Source: Actinomycetes bacterium (GTDB taxonomy: Bacteria > Actinomycetota > Coriobacteriia > Coriobacteriales > Eggerthellaceae). Taken from it: a stretch of 64,000 nucleotides of DNA. Both the position numbers and the translations under genes were made by a program. The notes under the pieces were generated by a model. The model was not told the DNA's origin. It made no database searches and was given only the letters and a program-made list of their open reading frames with translations. The stretch lies in NCBI GenBank assembly GCA_023429565.1, contig JAEZDJ010000040.1, positions 1-64,000 of the forward strand. Reading direction: 5' to 3'. This document shows, one piece after another, positions 33,354 through 42,323 of this stretch. Every line of letters starts with the position of its first letter. Within the stretch, counting starts at the first letter, position 1.

Positions 33354-34007
33354 TCACTTTTTCTTGCCCTTCGGCGCATAGTCACGCATGCCTTCAAGAG
33401 CGCCACCCGCAACCGCCCAGAGATAAAGGCTCGCGACCGATCCGTAAGGAGAATATCGGCGCTTGTATTTCGCAAACAGCTGCGGCGTTATGCGACGATG
33501 GTGATACACCATGCGCAGTCCCCGCTGAATCGCCAGATCTCCCCAGCTCAATACATCAAGGCGCTGCAAGGAGAACATCATCAGCATTTCCGCAGTCCAC
33601 ACTCCGATCCCCGGCAGTGCCGACAGCCGGCGGCAAACCTCGTCATCGGAAAGCGACGAAAGCCCCTCCAGGTCGAGCTCCCCCGACAACACCTGCTCAG
33701 TCGAATTCTTGATATAGGACACCTTGCGAAAGGACAGACCGAATTGCTGCAACGCATCATCGGGACACGCCGCAACAGCCTCAGGCGTTACCTCCCCCAT
33801 GGCATCCGTGATTCGCCGCCATATGGTTTCTTGGGCCTTGGTGGCAATCTGCTGCCCAACGATGCATTTGACCAGAGAAGCATACAGATCGGGATGGACC
33901 TCGCGCCGAAGGGGCCCAATGTCGGCGATGACCTTGCCGAGAATCGGATCCCGTGACGTGAGGTATGAGACTTCTTCGTCTCCATAGGGAAAATGCTGCA
34001 GAGCCAT
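33354..34007 (-). CDS. alkA: AlkA-type DNA-3-methyladenine glycosylase (HhH-GPD)
   Basis: Base-excision repair glycosylase of 217 aa. The helix-hairpin-helix ends in LPGIGVWTAE (131-140) and the catalytic Asp157 is in WGDLAIQRG. VGQQIATKA (50-58) is the conserved DNA-intercalating helix of the family. ATG 34007 is chosen over the maximal frame (34238): GAGGAGGG sits just upstream, and homologs typically start with 'YGDxExxYLxxxD', as here. The extra 77 residues upstream are Arg/Lys-rich and not family-like. A stand-alone gene. Confidence 0.85.
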   Translation of the reverse strand: MALQHFPYGDEEVSYLTSRDPILGKVIADIGPLRREVHPDLYASLVKCIVGQQIATKAQETIWRRITDAMGEVTPEAVAACPDDALQQFGLSFRKVSYIKNSTEQVLSGELDLEGLSSLSDDEVCRRLSALPGIGVWTAEMLMMFSLQRLDVLSWGDLAIQRGLRMVYHHRRITPQLFAKYKRRYSPYGSVASLYLWAVAGGALEGMRDYAPKGKKK

Positions 34008-34307
34008 GGCGCCCTCCTCTTTCATGCCTTCACCAGTATAGTCGAGCCTCGCCACGGGAGACGGCCCAAGAGAAACCGGCATGCCCCTCCGGCGTCTCCC
34101 CTTCCAGAAGCCCGCATCCTCGATCTCAAGAATCATATCTCCATCTGCCAGTTTGTCGTTATCCAACACATCCTTTTCCCTTTTTCGGGTTTTTTGCCTC
34201 CCGCGATTCTCGTTTCTTACAAAACGTAATACAACCATTACTTTTCGGCTATACTAGGGGGCGTTTCACTGACGGACATCAGGCAGGGCAATTCCGGAGG
34301 GGTACCT

Positions 34308-34502
34308 ATGCATGCGAGTGAACCAAATGAGACCATCGATGCGCTCATGGAAAACGTCTATTCGCTGTTCCGCGAGCAGATCACCTACGAAGGGGTGTCA
34401 AATCTTGAGCGCAATATCATTGAACGCATCCAGTATGCATCGGCCGTCGTGCAGTCAGAAAAGGTAACGCCTCCCGGCGGCTGGGACATCTACGGCCGCT
34501 GA
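34308..34502 (+). CDS. Small hypothetical protein
   Basis: Predicted 64-aa acidic, helical protein with no membrane segment or Cys. The start ATG is well supported (GGAGGGG 6 nt upstream), and a TATACT -10-like element lies at 34250-34255. It ends with GGWDIYGR. I do not recognise it. Codon use is ordinary and the neighbouring genes point the other way, so it is an independent unit. Confidence 0.55.
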   Translation: MHASEPNETIDALMENVYSLFREQITYEGVSNLERNIIERIQYASAVVQSEKVTPPGGWDIYGR

Positions 34503-34614
34503 CCCAAACGATTTGACCGCCCCTGCCCAATCTTCAAGCTAGAATTCCCTGATGCGGAAGGCACTATGCGAAACGGCCCCGCGCGAGACGAAAGCCGAGC
34601 ACCAGACAAGATGC

Positions 34615-35487
34615 CTACACGCCAACCCCAACAGTCATGTGCATCATATAGAAGGCAAACCTCATTATAAAAATTCCCGCCAAAACGAACACGCAGGCAA
34701 ACAGCGATCGGGAGAAGGTGAGCGAAACGGACCCGAACAAAGCATGCGCGTCCATCCCCACTCCCAGCACGCCGAGGATGCAGAATGCGGCAACCATGAA
34801 GCCGTAATAAGGCACCAGCTCGTTTCCGGAAACCATTGAATTCTCAAGGGATGCCAGTTCGGCACCTTGCAGTCCGAACCCTATCGCATTCGCCAGCAAA
34901 GCCATTCCAGAAACAATGACAAGAACGCGGCCGAACCTCCCTTCGACGGGTTGGTAGCCCGCAACGCGCAGAGAGAGCACCGCAAGCAGCGGACCGCCCA
35001 CTAAAGCGTTCAGCCAGAGATTGAGCGGCACGTATACGGTATACCATGACACGATGGTCTCGGCATTGTATGCAAATCCGACAGCGGTCACAAAAATGAT
35101 CCCCGCCACCACGCAGAAGGCCATCCAGACGCGCTGCACCTTGACGCGCGGATGCTCGGCAAACGTGTAAAGCCAGTACAGCCCCGCAAAGGCAAGAAAC
35201 ACAACCGCGCAAAACACTTCCGTGGAAAGGGGGCTTCGGCCAACTCCAAGGAACACATACAGGGCATTTGCGGGATTTCCGAGATGCGTGGCCGACGCAA
35301 CCAGCCCCACCATCGACGTGATGAGCGGAATGCTGAGGAATTTGTCAATGCGATGGCGCGTAGCGTCATCGACCATGCCGAACAGCGCCGGACAGCCCAT
35401 GAAGACGAACGCCATCACTCCCGACGGAGCGAGCGTCGTGAAAAGGACGAGGGTGATCTCGCCAAGCGCTGTGTCGATGCCAGACAC
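34615..35487 (-). CDS. dmsC: Second DmsC-like membrane anchor
   Basis: DmsC-family anchor of 290 aa with eight hydrophobic segments. The N-terminal LGEITLVLFTTLAPSGV matches the DmsC start and also the LPLALFTTLAPMGA of the other DmsC in this operon. GTG 35487 is preferred: GAGGA lies 7 nt upstream inside the end of the torD gene, only 10 nt after its stop. The longer frame to 35616 overlaps torD and adds a non-family sequence. It shares the HLGNPANALYVFLGVGRSPLSTE region, typical of quinol-oxidising anchors. Why one dms operon has two anchors is open; this one may serve another catalytic subunit encoded elsewhere. Confidence 0.83.
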   Translation of the reverse strand: MSGIDTALGEITLVLFTTLAPSGVMAFVFMGCPALFGMVDDATRHRIDKFLSIPLITSMVGLVASATHLGNPANALYVFLGVGRSPLSTEVFCAVVFLAFAGLYWLYTFAEHPRVKVQRVWMAFCVVAGIIFVTAVGFAYNAETIVSWYTVYVPLNLWLNALVGGPLLAVLSLRVAGYQPVEGRFGRVLVIVSGMALLANAIGFGLQGAELASLENSMVSGNELVPYYGFMVAAFCILGVLGVGMDAHALFGSVSLTFSRSLFACVFVLAGIFIMRFAFYMMHMTVGVGV

Positions 35488-35497
35488 CGCACGGTCC

Positions 35498-36142
35498 TCA
35501 GCGATAGAAGCGCGGGTAGTCGACAGCCAGGCCCCGTGCAACCCGAATGCCCTCAAGGCTTTCTTTCGTGAGGCACGCAAGACCCTCGAAAAAGGGCTGT
35601 TCGGCTGCTTCGGCAAATTGGGACAGAAAATGCGATGACCACGTCAGAACATGAAGCCTGAGATAGTCGTCGAGCAGTTCCGGCCTATAGCGGGCAATCC
35701 AAGCCATGAGCAGCAGCATGAGGCCGATATGGTCTTCGGGCGTCTTGTCATCGTCGAGACGCGCGATTCCCTTCTCCCTCATCCACTGACGCAGCGTCAG
35801 CGTGCTCTCGCCAAACACGACGCATTCCCGATCCGTATACACCGAGCCCCATGGCGGAGCCGGTTTGGTGGCTGGCCCGACGAGCAGACGTCGGTATTCC
35901 CAGACGACGGCGTCATCCTCATGCCCACAGACAAGCCCTTGCTTCATGAGGCTCAAATCGGCTTGCGCCTCAGCATCCTCAACAAAGGGCCATTCCTCGG
36001 CCGCAACGTCCACGTCAATCGCCGCCAGCGCCTGATAGGCGGGGCCGGCATCGCCCGTCTTGGGGTCCTGCAAATAGAACGGCCCGAGCGTCTCACCGAC
36101 AAACGCAATGCTTTCGATCAAATCATCAGTCATTTCGATCAT
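35498..36142 (-). CDS. TorD/DmsD-family molybdoenzyme chaperone
   Basis: All-helical cytoplasmic chaperone of 214 aa. It binds the Tat signal of the molybdenum subunit and holds the enzyme until cofactor loading. The family hallmarks are PPWGSVYTD (about 94-102) and EDHIGLMLLLMAW (about 135-147). It lies downstream of dmsABC after a hairpin and immediately upstream of the second dmsC, so its expression may be set separately from the structural genes. DmsA of this operon, with SRRSFMKTTG, is its obvious client. Confidence 0.87.
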   Translation of the reverse strand: MIEMTDDLIESIAFVGETLGPFYLQDPKTGDAGPAYQALAAIDVDVAAEEWPFVEDAEAQADLSLMKQGLVCGHEDDAVVWEYRRLLVGPATKPAPPWGSVYTDRECVVFGESTLTLRQWMREKGIARLDDDKTPEDHIGLMLLLMAWIARYRPELLDDYLRLHVLTWSSHFLSQFAEAAEQPFFEGLACLTKESLEGIRVARGLAVDYPRFYR

Positions 36143-36179
36143 ATGATCCCTCCGCTTTTAGTAGTTCCCCCACAACAAA

Positions 36180-36211
36180 GCGAGGTGCGCTGCCATTGTA
36201 GCGCACCTCGC
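36180..36211 (-). terminator. Hairpin between dmsC and torD
   Basis: A 12-bp perfect inverted repeat (GCGAGGTGCGCT at 36180-36191, AGCGCACCTCGC at 36200-36211) with an 8-nt loop lies in the 108-bp gap. On the minus strand it is followed by TTTGTTG, a partial U tract. It probably works as a partial terminator or attenuator that lowers torD and the second dmsC relative to dmsABC. Confidence 0.6.
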
Positions 36212-36250
36212 TCTCCCGCAACGCCCTTCGTCAAGAACCGGTTGGGCTCT

Positions 36251-37108
36251 CTACAAACCTACCGACATCTGCACTGCATAAAACACCAAGCGCGCAATGA
36301 ATATGCCAGCGAGGGCGATGACTGAACTCGTCGCAGCCAACGCAACCGGGCTCTTCCCCGTCAAAGACACCACGCTAACCAATGCGGAGACAATCAGGCA
36401 GACCACCGCAACCACTATCCACATCGCGACATCAGCCACCAGGTCAACACCTGCAACCAAAGGATTGACAAGGTCGTTCACACCCATGATCTGGAGACAA
36501 AGTCCAACGACCGCGAGCAATGCACCAAGCACCACCACAATGATCGCCGCAGTTTTGAAAGAACCCTTCAGGGCCTCGCCAAGAGCACCAGCCAGACCCA
36601 GCACCAACGTACCCAAAGGAATTCCGCCAACCAGGGCAAACCCGAGCAGTTGGACGGGAACGAGGGGCGTGTTCCACGACGAGATGGTTTCCATCATGTA
36701 AGCCATGCCCGTAAAGCAGGCGAACACGACAGCCATCACGGCAACGACAGCCGCGAACCCCTTGCGCGCCCCATCCGAAAGCTTGCCCATCAGCGCTGCA
36801 ACGGTGTAGGCAAGCGCTACCACAACGAACAGGGAACCGACAAGGATCTCGTTCGATAGAGGCGATGATCCCACGCCCGCAAACACACCGGCAGCATGCA
36901 GCGGTGCAGCCAGATGGGCGAATGAAGCGGCGAAGCCCACAAGAACGACCACGAGAGGAACGAGCGTCATCTTGTCGATCTTCTTCAGCTGATCGCCCGA
37001 GAACGAGGTGGTGAAAAAAGCGAGGGCAAGCGCAACGAACGCGCCAGCACCCATCGGCGCCAAAGTCGTGAACAGCGCCAAAGGCAGTTCAGCGAATGCG
37101 GCCTCCAT
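36251..37108 (-). CDS. dmsC: DmsC-like membrane anchor subunit
   Basis: Membrane anchor of 285 aa with eight hydrophobic segments. It oxidises menaquinol and passes electrons to DmsB. Family features are LPLALFTTLAPMGAGAF at the start, HLAAPLHAAGVFAGVGSSPLS (split here by position) and the terminal helix LAGIFIARLVFYAVQMS. It begins one base after the dmsB stop. Compared with the second anchor downstream it is more hydrophobic and Ala/Val-rich. Localised in the cytoplasmic membrane with DmsAB on the outer face. Confidence 0.87.
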   Translation of the reverse strand: MEAAFAELPLALFTTLAPMGAGAFVALALAFFTTSFSGDQLKKIDKMTLVPLVVVLVGFAASFAHLAAPLHAAGVFAGVGSSPLSNEILVGSLFVVVALAYTVAALMGKLSDGARKGFAAVVAVMAVVFACFTGMAYMMETISSWNTPLVPVQLLGFALVGGIPLGTLVLGLAGALGEALKGSFKTAAIIVVVLGALLAVVGLCLQIMGVNDLVNPLVAGVDLVADVAMWIVVAVVCLIVSALVSVVSLTGKSPVALAATSSVIALAGIFIARLVFYAVQMSVGL

Positions 37109-37109
37109 G

Positions 37110-37730
37110 CTACATCACCTCCAGGGGGTTAACGACCTTGCCCTCTGTGCTGTCCGCCGGTTTGGCGTCGGCAGAAGGCTTGATGTAGAGATTCGGACTC
37201 GTGTATGACGGCTCGGGCAGCGGTGCAATAGCGCCCTGATCGCCTAAAGCTTTCATTTCATCAACAGTCCCAAACTGCAGCGCTCGGGCTGGACAAGCCA
37301 TAACGCATGCGGGCTTTTCTCCTTGTGCAACCAGGTCTGCACAGGCATCGCATTTCACCGAGTGACCCTTTTCGCGGTCGACTTTTGGAGCGTTATAGGG
37401 GCAAGCCATATGGCAATACCCACAGCCAACACATTTGCTTGCATCAACCAACACAATACCGGTCTCGGCATCTTTATGCATAGCGCCCGTTGGACACACT
37501 TTCGCACAGGCGGGATCCATACAGTGATTGCAGGCGAGCGATACATAGTAGCTGAAGCAATTTGTTGTGCAGTATCCGTTTTCGTCCTTGGTCGTCGTTC
37601 CTCCGGTATATTCATACACTTTGCGATATGTCGTTTTCAGATCGACATCATTTTTGTCTTTGCAGGCATATACGCAGGTTTTGCAACCGGTGCAACGAGT
37701 ACCGTCAAAAAAGAATGCATGTTGAGTCAT
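37110..37730 (-). CDS. dmsB: DmsB-like iron-sulfur subunit
   Basis: Electron-transfer subunit of 206 aa with four [4Fe-4S] motifs: CTGCKTCVYAC, CNHCMDPACAKVC, CVGCGYCHMAC and CDACADLV with a later CVMAC. No signal peptide of its own; it is exported by hitchhiking with DmsA, as in the family. ATG 37730 has AAGGGTG upstream and gives the normal MTQHAFFFDG start; an ATG three codons earlier is also open. It lies 29 nt after dmsA and one base before dmsC. Confidence 0.92.
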   Translation of the reverse strand: MTQHAFFFDGTRCTGCKTCVYACKDKNDVDLKTTYRKVYEYTGGTTTKDENGYCTTNCFSYYVSLACNHCMDPACAKVCPTGAMHKDAETGIVLVDASKCVGCGYCHMACPYNAPKVDREKGHSVKCDACADLVAQGEKPACVMACPARALQFGTVDEMKALGDQGAIAPLPEPSYTSPNLYIKPSADAKPADSTEGKVVNPLEVM

Positions 37731-37759
37731 TATTTTCACCCTTTCTTTCTACTCGCCGC

Positions 37760-40165
37760 TTAGGCTTTCATAATCTGGCAGATGTTCGTGTGCTGCGGAT
37801 TGCCCTTAGCGAAAGGAGACGGGCGATGGGTTGTCAGCGTATTAATGCAACCACCCTTGTCAACACGATCTCCTGCCATATCCGCGTTATGCCAAGCGCC
37901 CTGCGGCGTGGCAACAGTGCCAGGAATGACGCGTGGCGTGACTTTGGCAAGCATCTCGGTTTCGCCGAACTCATTCTTGATTCGCACAGTGTCACCTTGA
38001 GAAATGCCACGAGACTCGGCATCGGTTGGATTTATCCAAGCTTCTTGTGGATTCAGCTCTTTCAAAACCTCAACCCCGCCCCACGAAGAGTGCAAGCGGC
38101 CCCGATAATGAAAACCGCTCAACTGCAACGGATACTCATCGGTCGTCGTTTCGGCGCCAAACCACTCAGGAACATACGTCGGAATCGGGGTGACATGGTC
38201 GTCTTCGGCAAATTCGTGCGCCGCAATGTGGGTAGCAAGAGCTTCTGAATATATCTCGATCTTCCCGGAAGGGGTATCGAGCGGATTGGCTATAGGATCT
38301 TTTCGGAAGCTTTCCATAACGATGGTGGCACCTTTAGGATTCTTGCGTGTATACACGCCCATCTTCATCGCGTCCTCGTATGAGGGCAGCGCCGTATCCT
38401 TTTCACGGGACTGCTCGTAGCATTCTTTGAGCCATTCCTCTTGCGTCTTGCCACCAGTGAAGTCCTCTTCTTTGCCAAGGGCCTTGGCAATAAGGGCAGC
38501 CGCATCATAGGCGGACTTACGCTCAAATTTAGGAGCATAAGGCTCGGATCCAGCCAACATGTATGCGCCATCGCCACCGGTGCCAATCATCGACGCCTGC
38601 TCAAGACGGAACAGATCAGGGAGAATCACGTCAGAGTATTTCAGAGAATCGGTCATGAGGATGTCTGAACCCAGGATAAACTGGCATTTCCCGTCATCCT
38701 GCAACACATCATGCACCCAATTGATATCACTATTTTGATTTGTGATGCAGTTTCCAGCATAGTTGATAACAAATTTGATGTCGCAAGGAAGTTTTTCAAC
38801 ACCTGTGACGCCATCCGTTTTCTCGGTCATCTCATGCCCACGGTCAATGGCGTCTACCATTGAAAACACCGAAATCTTGGCTTTGACAGAGTTCTTGCCA
38901 TCCGACATGCTCGTGAGGTTGACCGAATAGCTTCCTTCGCGCAAGCCATTGCTGGTGCCCGGCAAACCAATGTTTCCCGTAAGGATGGGTATCATGCAAA
39001 TCGACCAGCCAGTCAACTCTCCATTGCTGCGGCGTTGCGGTCCCCAGCCCTGATCGACAAAGACAGGTGACGTGGTACCAATTTCGTCGGCAAGATCTTT
39101 GATCTTTTCGACGGAGATGCCCGTTATGGAAGCTGCCCATTCCGGTGTCTTTTCGACTTTGTCGTAGCCCGTTCCCAGAATATAGTCTTTGTAGGATCTA
39201 TTCTGGCCTTTAGCAGAATTCGGCAGGGTCTCTTCATCGAATCCTACGCAATATGTGTGGAGAAAGTCAAGATCAACCTGGTCATTCTTTATGAGCTCAT
39301 GAGCTATGGCCGCCACAAGAGCCGCATCGGTTCCAGGGTTGATGGGCAGCCACTCGTCAGAATGACCCGTCAGCGAGTCGTTGAAGCGAGGATCGATAAC
39401 ATAAATCTTGCCCTTCGTTTTTTCACGCATAGCAACGTAGTCGTGATGAGAAACCGCACCCCCCTGCCGAGTCTCCGTGGGGCTCGTTCCAAACATAAGA
39501 ACCAGGTTGGCTTCATTTGCCGCGCTTAAAGTTGAACCAGCACTCACTTTGCTCCCGTAAATGTAGGGGGTTATCCACATCAGCTGGGCCAAGCTGTAAT
39601 TGCCGTAAAAGGGAAGGAACCCGCCGAGAGCGTTGAGAAGTCGAAACCAAGGACGGGCGGTGACGCCATAATTGCCCGTGCAGTAGTTCATGTATACGGC
39701 TTCGTAGCCATAGTTTTCAACGACATCACGATAGTTTTCGACAATTATCTCAATTGCTTCGTCCCAAGAGATTTGCTCGTATTTTCCTTCACCGCGCTTT
39801 GTGCCCTCCGCGCGCTTCATGGGATAGTTGATTCGATCAGGATGGTTCACCCAAGCACGATACGAGCGTCCCCGAAGGCATGCTCGAGGCTGGATGTCAT
39901 CCATATCATTCGTGTCTGCCGAATAGGTTTCAACGCGCACGATCTCATCGTCTTTGACATGCATCTTGATGGCGCAACGCCCTGGACAATTGATTGCACA
40001 ATGGTTCCATACAATCTTTTCTTCGGTTTCAGCATGCGCCTGCGGCGCACCGTTGCCGAAAAGCGAATTTGTCGCCGCAGCGGTGCCGCCGACGGCCGCC
40101 AAGGCGCCAAGCGCTCCTGTCGTCTTCATAAACGAACGACGGCTCATGCTCATGGCATCTGACAT
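37760..40165 (-). CDS. dmsA: DmsA-like molybdopterin oxidoreductase, Tat-exported
   Basis: Catalytic subunit of 801 aa in the DMSO-reductase superfamily. The Tat signal SRRSFMKTTGALGAL (residues 8-22) is followed by AHA cleavage sites. A [4Fe-4S] binding set has Cys56, 60, 64 and 96 (CAINCPGRC ... RACLRGR). A Ser at about 191 in FYGNYSLAQ is at the position of the Mo-ligand Ser of DmsA. MFGTSPTETRQGG and the C-terminal MGD domain (GDTVRIKNEFGE) are intact. ATG 40165 is supported by AAGGGGGAG. The acceptor is unknown: DmsA-like enzymes of this family reduce sulfoxides, N-oxides or other organics. A LuxR-family regulator is transcribed divergently. Confidence 0.92.
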   Translation of the reverse strand: MSDAMSMSRRSFMKTTGALGALAAVGGTAAATNSLFGNGAPQAHAETEEKIVWNHCAINCPGRCAIKMHVKDDEIVRVETYSADTNDMDDIQPRACLRGRSYRAWVNHPDRINYPMKRAEGTKRGEGKYEQISWDEAIEIIVENYRDVVENYGYEAVYMNYCTGNYGVTARPWFRLLNALGGFLPFYGNYSLAQLMWITPYIYGSKVSAGSTLSAANEANLVLMFGTSPTETRQGGAVSHHDYVAMREKTKGKIYVIDPRFNDSLTGHSDEWLPINPGTDAALVAAIAHELIKNDQVDLDFLHTYCVGFDEETLPNSAKGQNRSYKDYILGTGYDKVEKTPEWAASITGISVEKIKDLADEIGTTSPVFVDQGWGPQRRSNGELTGWSICMIPILTGNIGLPGTSNGLREGSYSVNLTSMSDGKNSVKAKISVFSMVDAIDRGHEMTEKTDGVTGVEKLPCDIKFVINYAGNCITNQNSDINWVHDVLQDDGKCQFILGSDILMTDSLKYSDVILPDLFRLEQASMIGTGGDGAYMLAGSEPYAPKFERKSAYDAAALIAKALGKEEDFTGGKTQEEWLKECYEQSREKDTALPSYEDAMKMGVYTRKNPKGATIVMESFRKDPIANPLDTPSGKIEIYSEALATHIAAHEFAEDDHVTPIPTYVPEWFGAETTTDEYPLQLSGFHYRGRLHSSWGGVEVLKELNPQEAWINPTDAESRGISQGDTVRIKNEFGETEMLAKVTPRVIPGTVATPQGAWHNADMAGDRVDKGGCINTLTTHRPSPFAKGNPQHTNICQIMKA

Positions 40166-40591
40166 TACACTCCCCCTTCTCTCTTTTTTCTCCTCGCCCG
40201 TCTTCATCGACATCCTTCTTTCGGATCTCGAACATGACTCGTCTCTCTCGGGCGCGTACCTTCGCCACTCCAAGAAGCCAGCGAATATCGAACAGCCTCA
40301 CCATACCCATCCACAGATATCCCGTGTCACATAAAATATGCGAATTTGGCATCATGCCTGTTCAAACGCTGTCACATGTTCAAATATGTGACAAAGGAAA
40401 GCTCCGTCAAAGCACACCGGGTGGCTCAAAAACTCATGTCAGAAAGGATTGAGCCATTCGCGAGACATGCCAAATGCGCAATCTGACGGTCACGAACATG
40501 TTCCTTCGTCATTGGGCCTGCCGAAGTTCGCTATACTGCTCACACAGAGCCGGCCCGCTTCAGATTTGTCCAATCGTCACATCAAGGGAGC
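40166..40591. other. Divergent control region between dmsA and a membrane LuxR regulator
   Basis: A 426-bp intergenic region with no supportable gene. It holds the 24-bp palindrome at 40370-40393, a second TGTCACAT half-site at 40325-40332 and two TGTTCAAA copies (40359-40366 and 40377-40384) 18 bp apart. Together these look like a regulatory cluster for both directions. I cannot assign exact -35/-10 elements. Confidence 0.5.
40370..40393. promoter_or_regulatory. Palindromic operator candidate (TGTCACAT-N8-ATGTGACA)
   Basis: Perfect 8-bp inverted repeats with an 8-bp spacer are centred between the dms operon and the LuxR regulator gene, about 205 bp from dmsA and 200 bp from the regulator. 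The TGTGA core resembles CRP/FNR-family half-sites (TGTGA / TCACA), but the half-site spacing (TGTCAC...GTGACA) is longer than in classical FNR boxes. Binding by the neighbouring LuxR protein or by a CRP/FNR-type protein are both possible. Confidence 0.5.
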
Positions 40592-42199
40592 ATGTTGAAA
40601 CCAGCACACCTCATGCAGATCTTCAAACCGAACATAACCTCAATCGGCTATGCCCTGTTTCTCGCCATCAACGCCGCCGGCGTCTGGGGCGGTGTGTTCC
40701 CTTTCCTGCCCATGGAATTCCAAACGCCAGACATAGTTTTTTGGTTCTTCCTCGCGCAGTCGCTCGCGTTCTCTTTCAGTTACTTCGCCAGCGCCCTCGG
40801 GGTGTATTTCTTCCCCGGGCCAACCCGTACATTCTTTGTCCGACTTGCAAGCATGCCGTACTTCTTGGGATGGTGCTGTCTTATCGCAGCCATCTATCTG
40901 GACGATTACGCCTTGATTCTCGTGATGTCAGGCGGCGGGTTGCTGGGCTTGGGATCAGCCGGGTTCTATATGCTGTGGCAACGGCTGTTCGCCAGTCAAG
41001 ATTCAGATGAGGGAAATCACGACCTTATCGTTGGCACCGTGTATGCAACCTTGCTGTATTTCGCTCTCTATCTCATTCCGCGAGCGGTGACGGCGTTTCT
41101 CATACCGCTCGTGTTCCTGCCGTTATTCGGCTTGGCCATCTCCTTGAAAAGCCGTGAGATAGACCGCAACCAATCCATGTTCGAAGACGTTCCGCGCGAG
41201 CATCCCCATGTGTATCGTCGCGTGATTCACGACTACTGGCGGAGTGCGTTCTGCGTTGGTGCGCTCGGGTTCTGCACAGGCGTCATGCGATCGCTTGCCA
41301 TTGGAGACCCCCAGATAGGATCTCTCGTGAACTTGTTATCGATGGGAGGGTCCCTCGTCGCGGCAGCCGCGTTGCTGGTGCTCTGGCAATTCAAGAACCT
41401 CCGCGTCAACGTGGTGTCAGCCTATCGCGTGTTCTTCCCCTTCGTGATCACGTCGTTTCTCCTGCTGCCGTTTTTGATGGTGACCTATGCCCAATGGCTG
41501 GCGGCCATCCTCTATGCGCTCTACAGCGTCGCCATTATGCTCATGATGATTCAGTGCGCGCAAGCATCGCGGGACCGAGGAATCAACCCCGTGTTCATCT
41601 ATGGCTTCTTTGCCGGCATCGTCTACGCCTTGCATGATGTCGGATTCATCACGGGAACGTTCGCCGAGCAGATCGATTGGCTGGGCATAGGGCCGCTTGC
41701 CATGGTTGCACTGATTGCCGTTTACCTCCTGGGCCTCATGTATTTCGTCGGACAGGGAGGGTTTCGCAAGATATTCAGCGCGAACGACGGGGAGAGCATC
41801 GAGCTTGTTGCCCTGCGGCCCACCGAGCGCGAGCGCGACTCCCGATTCCCAGAGCCTTCGATCAATGCGCGGGAGCAGGCGAAAACCCCCCTCATGGGAC
41901 AGCGGGTTCCCGCCTCGCGCACAGATCGAGGAAACCGCGATCAACCCTTCTATCAAGATCGCATCTCGAAGCAGGCGGCAGCCCTCCAACGCCGCTATCG
42001 TCTCAGTGCACGGGAAGCCGAAGTCATGGAGCTGATCGCGCGAGGCAATACCGTCTCACGCATCGCCGAAGACCTCATCGTGTCAGAAAACACCATCCGC
42101 ACCCACTCGAAACGCATCTATGCCAAATTGGACATTCACAAGAAACAGGAGCTGCTTGACCTCATTGACACGTTCAATCCGAGCGACCTTGAAAAGTAG
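40592..42199 (+). CDS. Membrane-bound LuxR-family transcriptional regulator
   Basis: Protein of 535 aa. About 12 hydrophobic segments fill residues 15-390, an MFS-like membrane domain. A charged linker (about 395-465) and a C-terminal LuxR helix-turn-helix follow (about 475-525, LSAREAEVMELIARGN, SENTIRTHSKRIYAKL). There is no receiver domain, so it is a one-component sensor that acts from the membrane. Such proteins are abundant in Eggerthellaceae beside reductase genes. The start ATG 40592 has AAGGGAG immediately upstream; ATG 40613 is an alternative. It is divergent from dmsABC, its probable target, and the palindrome between them is a plausible site. Confidence 0.87.
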   Translation: MLKPAHLMQIFKPNITSIGYALFLAINAAGVWGGVFPFLPMEFQTPDIVFWFFLAQSLAFSFSYFASALGVYFFPGPTRTFFVRLASMPYFLGWCCLIAAIYLDDYALILVMSGGGLLGLGSAGFYMLWQRLFASQDSDEGNHDLIVGTVYATLLYFALYLIPRAVTAFLIPLVFLPLFGLAISLKSREIDRNQSMFEDVPREHPHVYRRVIHDYWRSAFCVGALGFCTGVMRSLAIGDPQIGSLVNLLSMGGSLVAAAALLVLWQFKNLRVNVVSAYRVFFPFVITSFLLLPFLMVTYAQWLAAILYALYSVAIMLMMIQCAQASRDRGINPVFIYGFFAGIVYALHDVGFITGTFAEQIDWLGIGPLAMVALIAVYLLGLMYFVGQGGFRKIFSANDGESIELVALRPTERERDSRFPEPSINAREQAKTPLMGQRVPASRTDRGNRDQPFYQDRISKQAAALQRRYRLSAREAEVMELIARGNTVSRIAEDLIVSENTIRTHSKRIYAKLDIHKKQELLDLIDTFNPSDLEK

Positions 42200-42254
42200 A
42201 TGCGGGCGACACAGGAGAAGCGACCTCTATCGCCCGTTGAGCATTCGAGGAAAA

Positions 42255-42273
42255 GCGGGCCTATGAAGCCCGC
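42255..42273 (+). terminator. Short hairpin after the LuxR gene
   Basis: GCGGGC and GCCCGC (42255-42260 and 42268-42273) form a 6-bp GC stem with a 7-nt loop, without a T tract. A second weak pair (CGGGCGA / TCGCCCG, 42203-42236) precedes it. Weak evidence for a terminator between convergent genes. Confidence 0.3.
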
Positions 42274-42323
42274 GGACCACGGTCGCCAGTCCCTCGTCCA
42301 CTTCCAACGCTAAGTCCTAGGCG

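Noticed and set aside
34008..34238. N-terminal extension of the AlkA frame
   Set aside because: The frame is open, but a good ribosome site and the family start lie at 34007. The extension is Arg/Lys-rich and overlaps the likely promoter zone of the small plus-strand gene.
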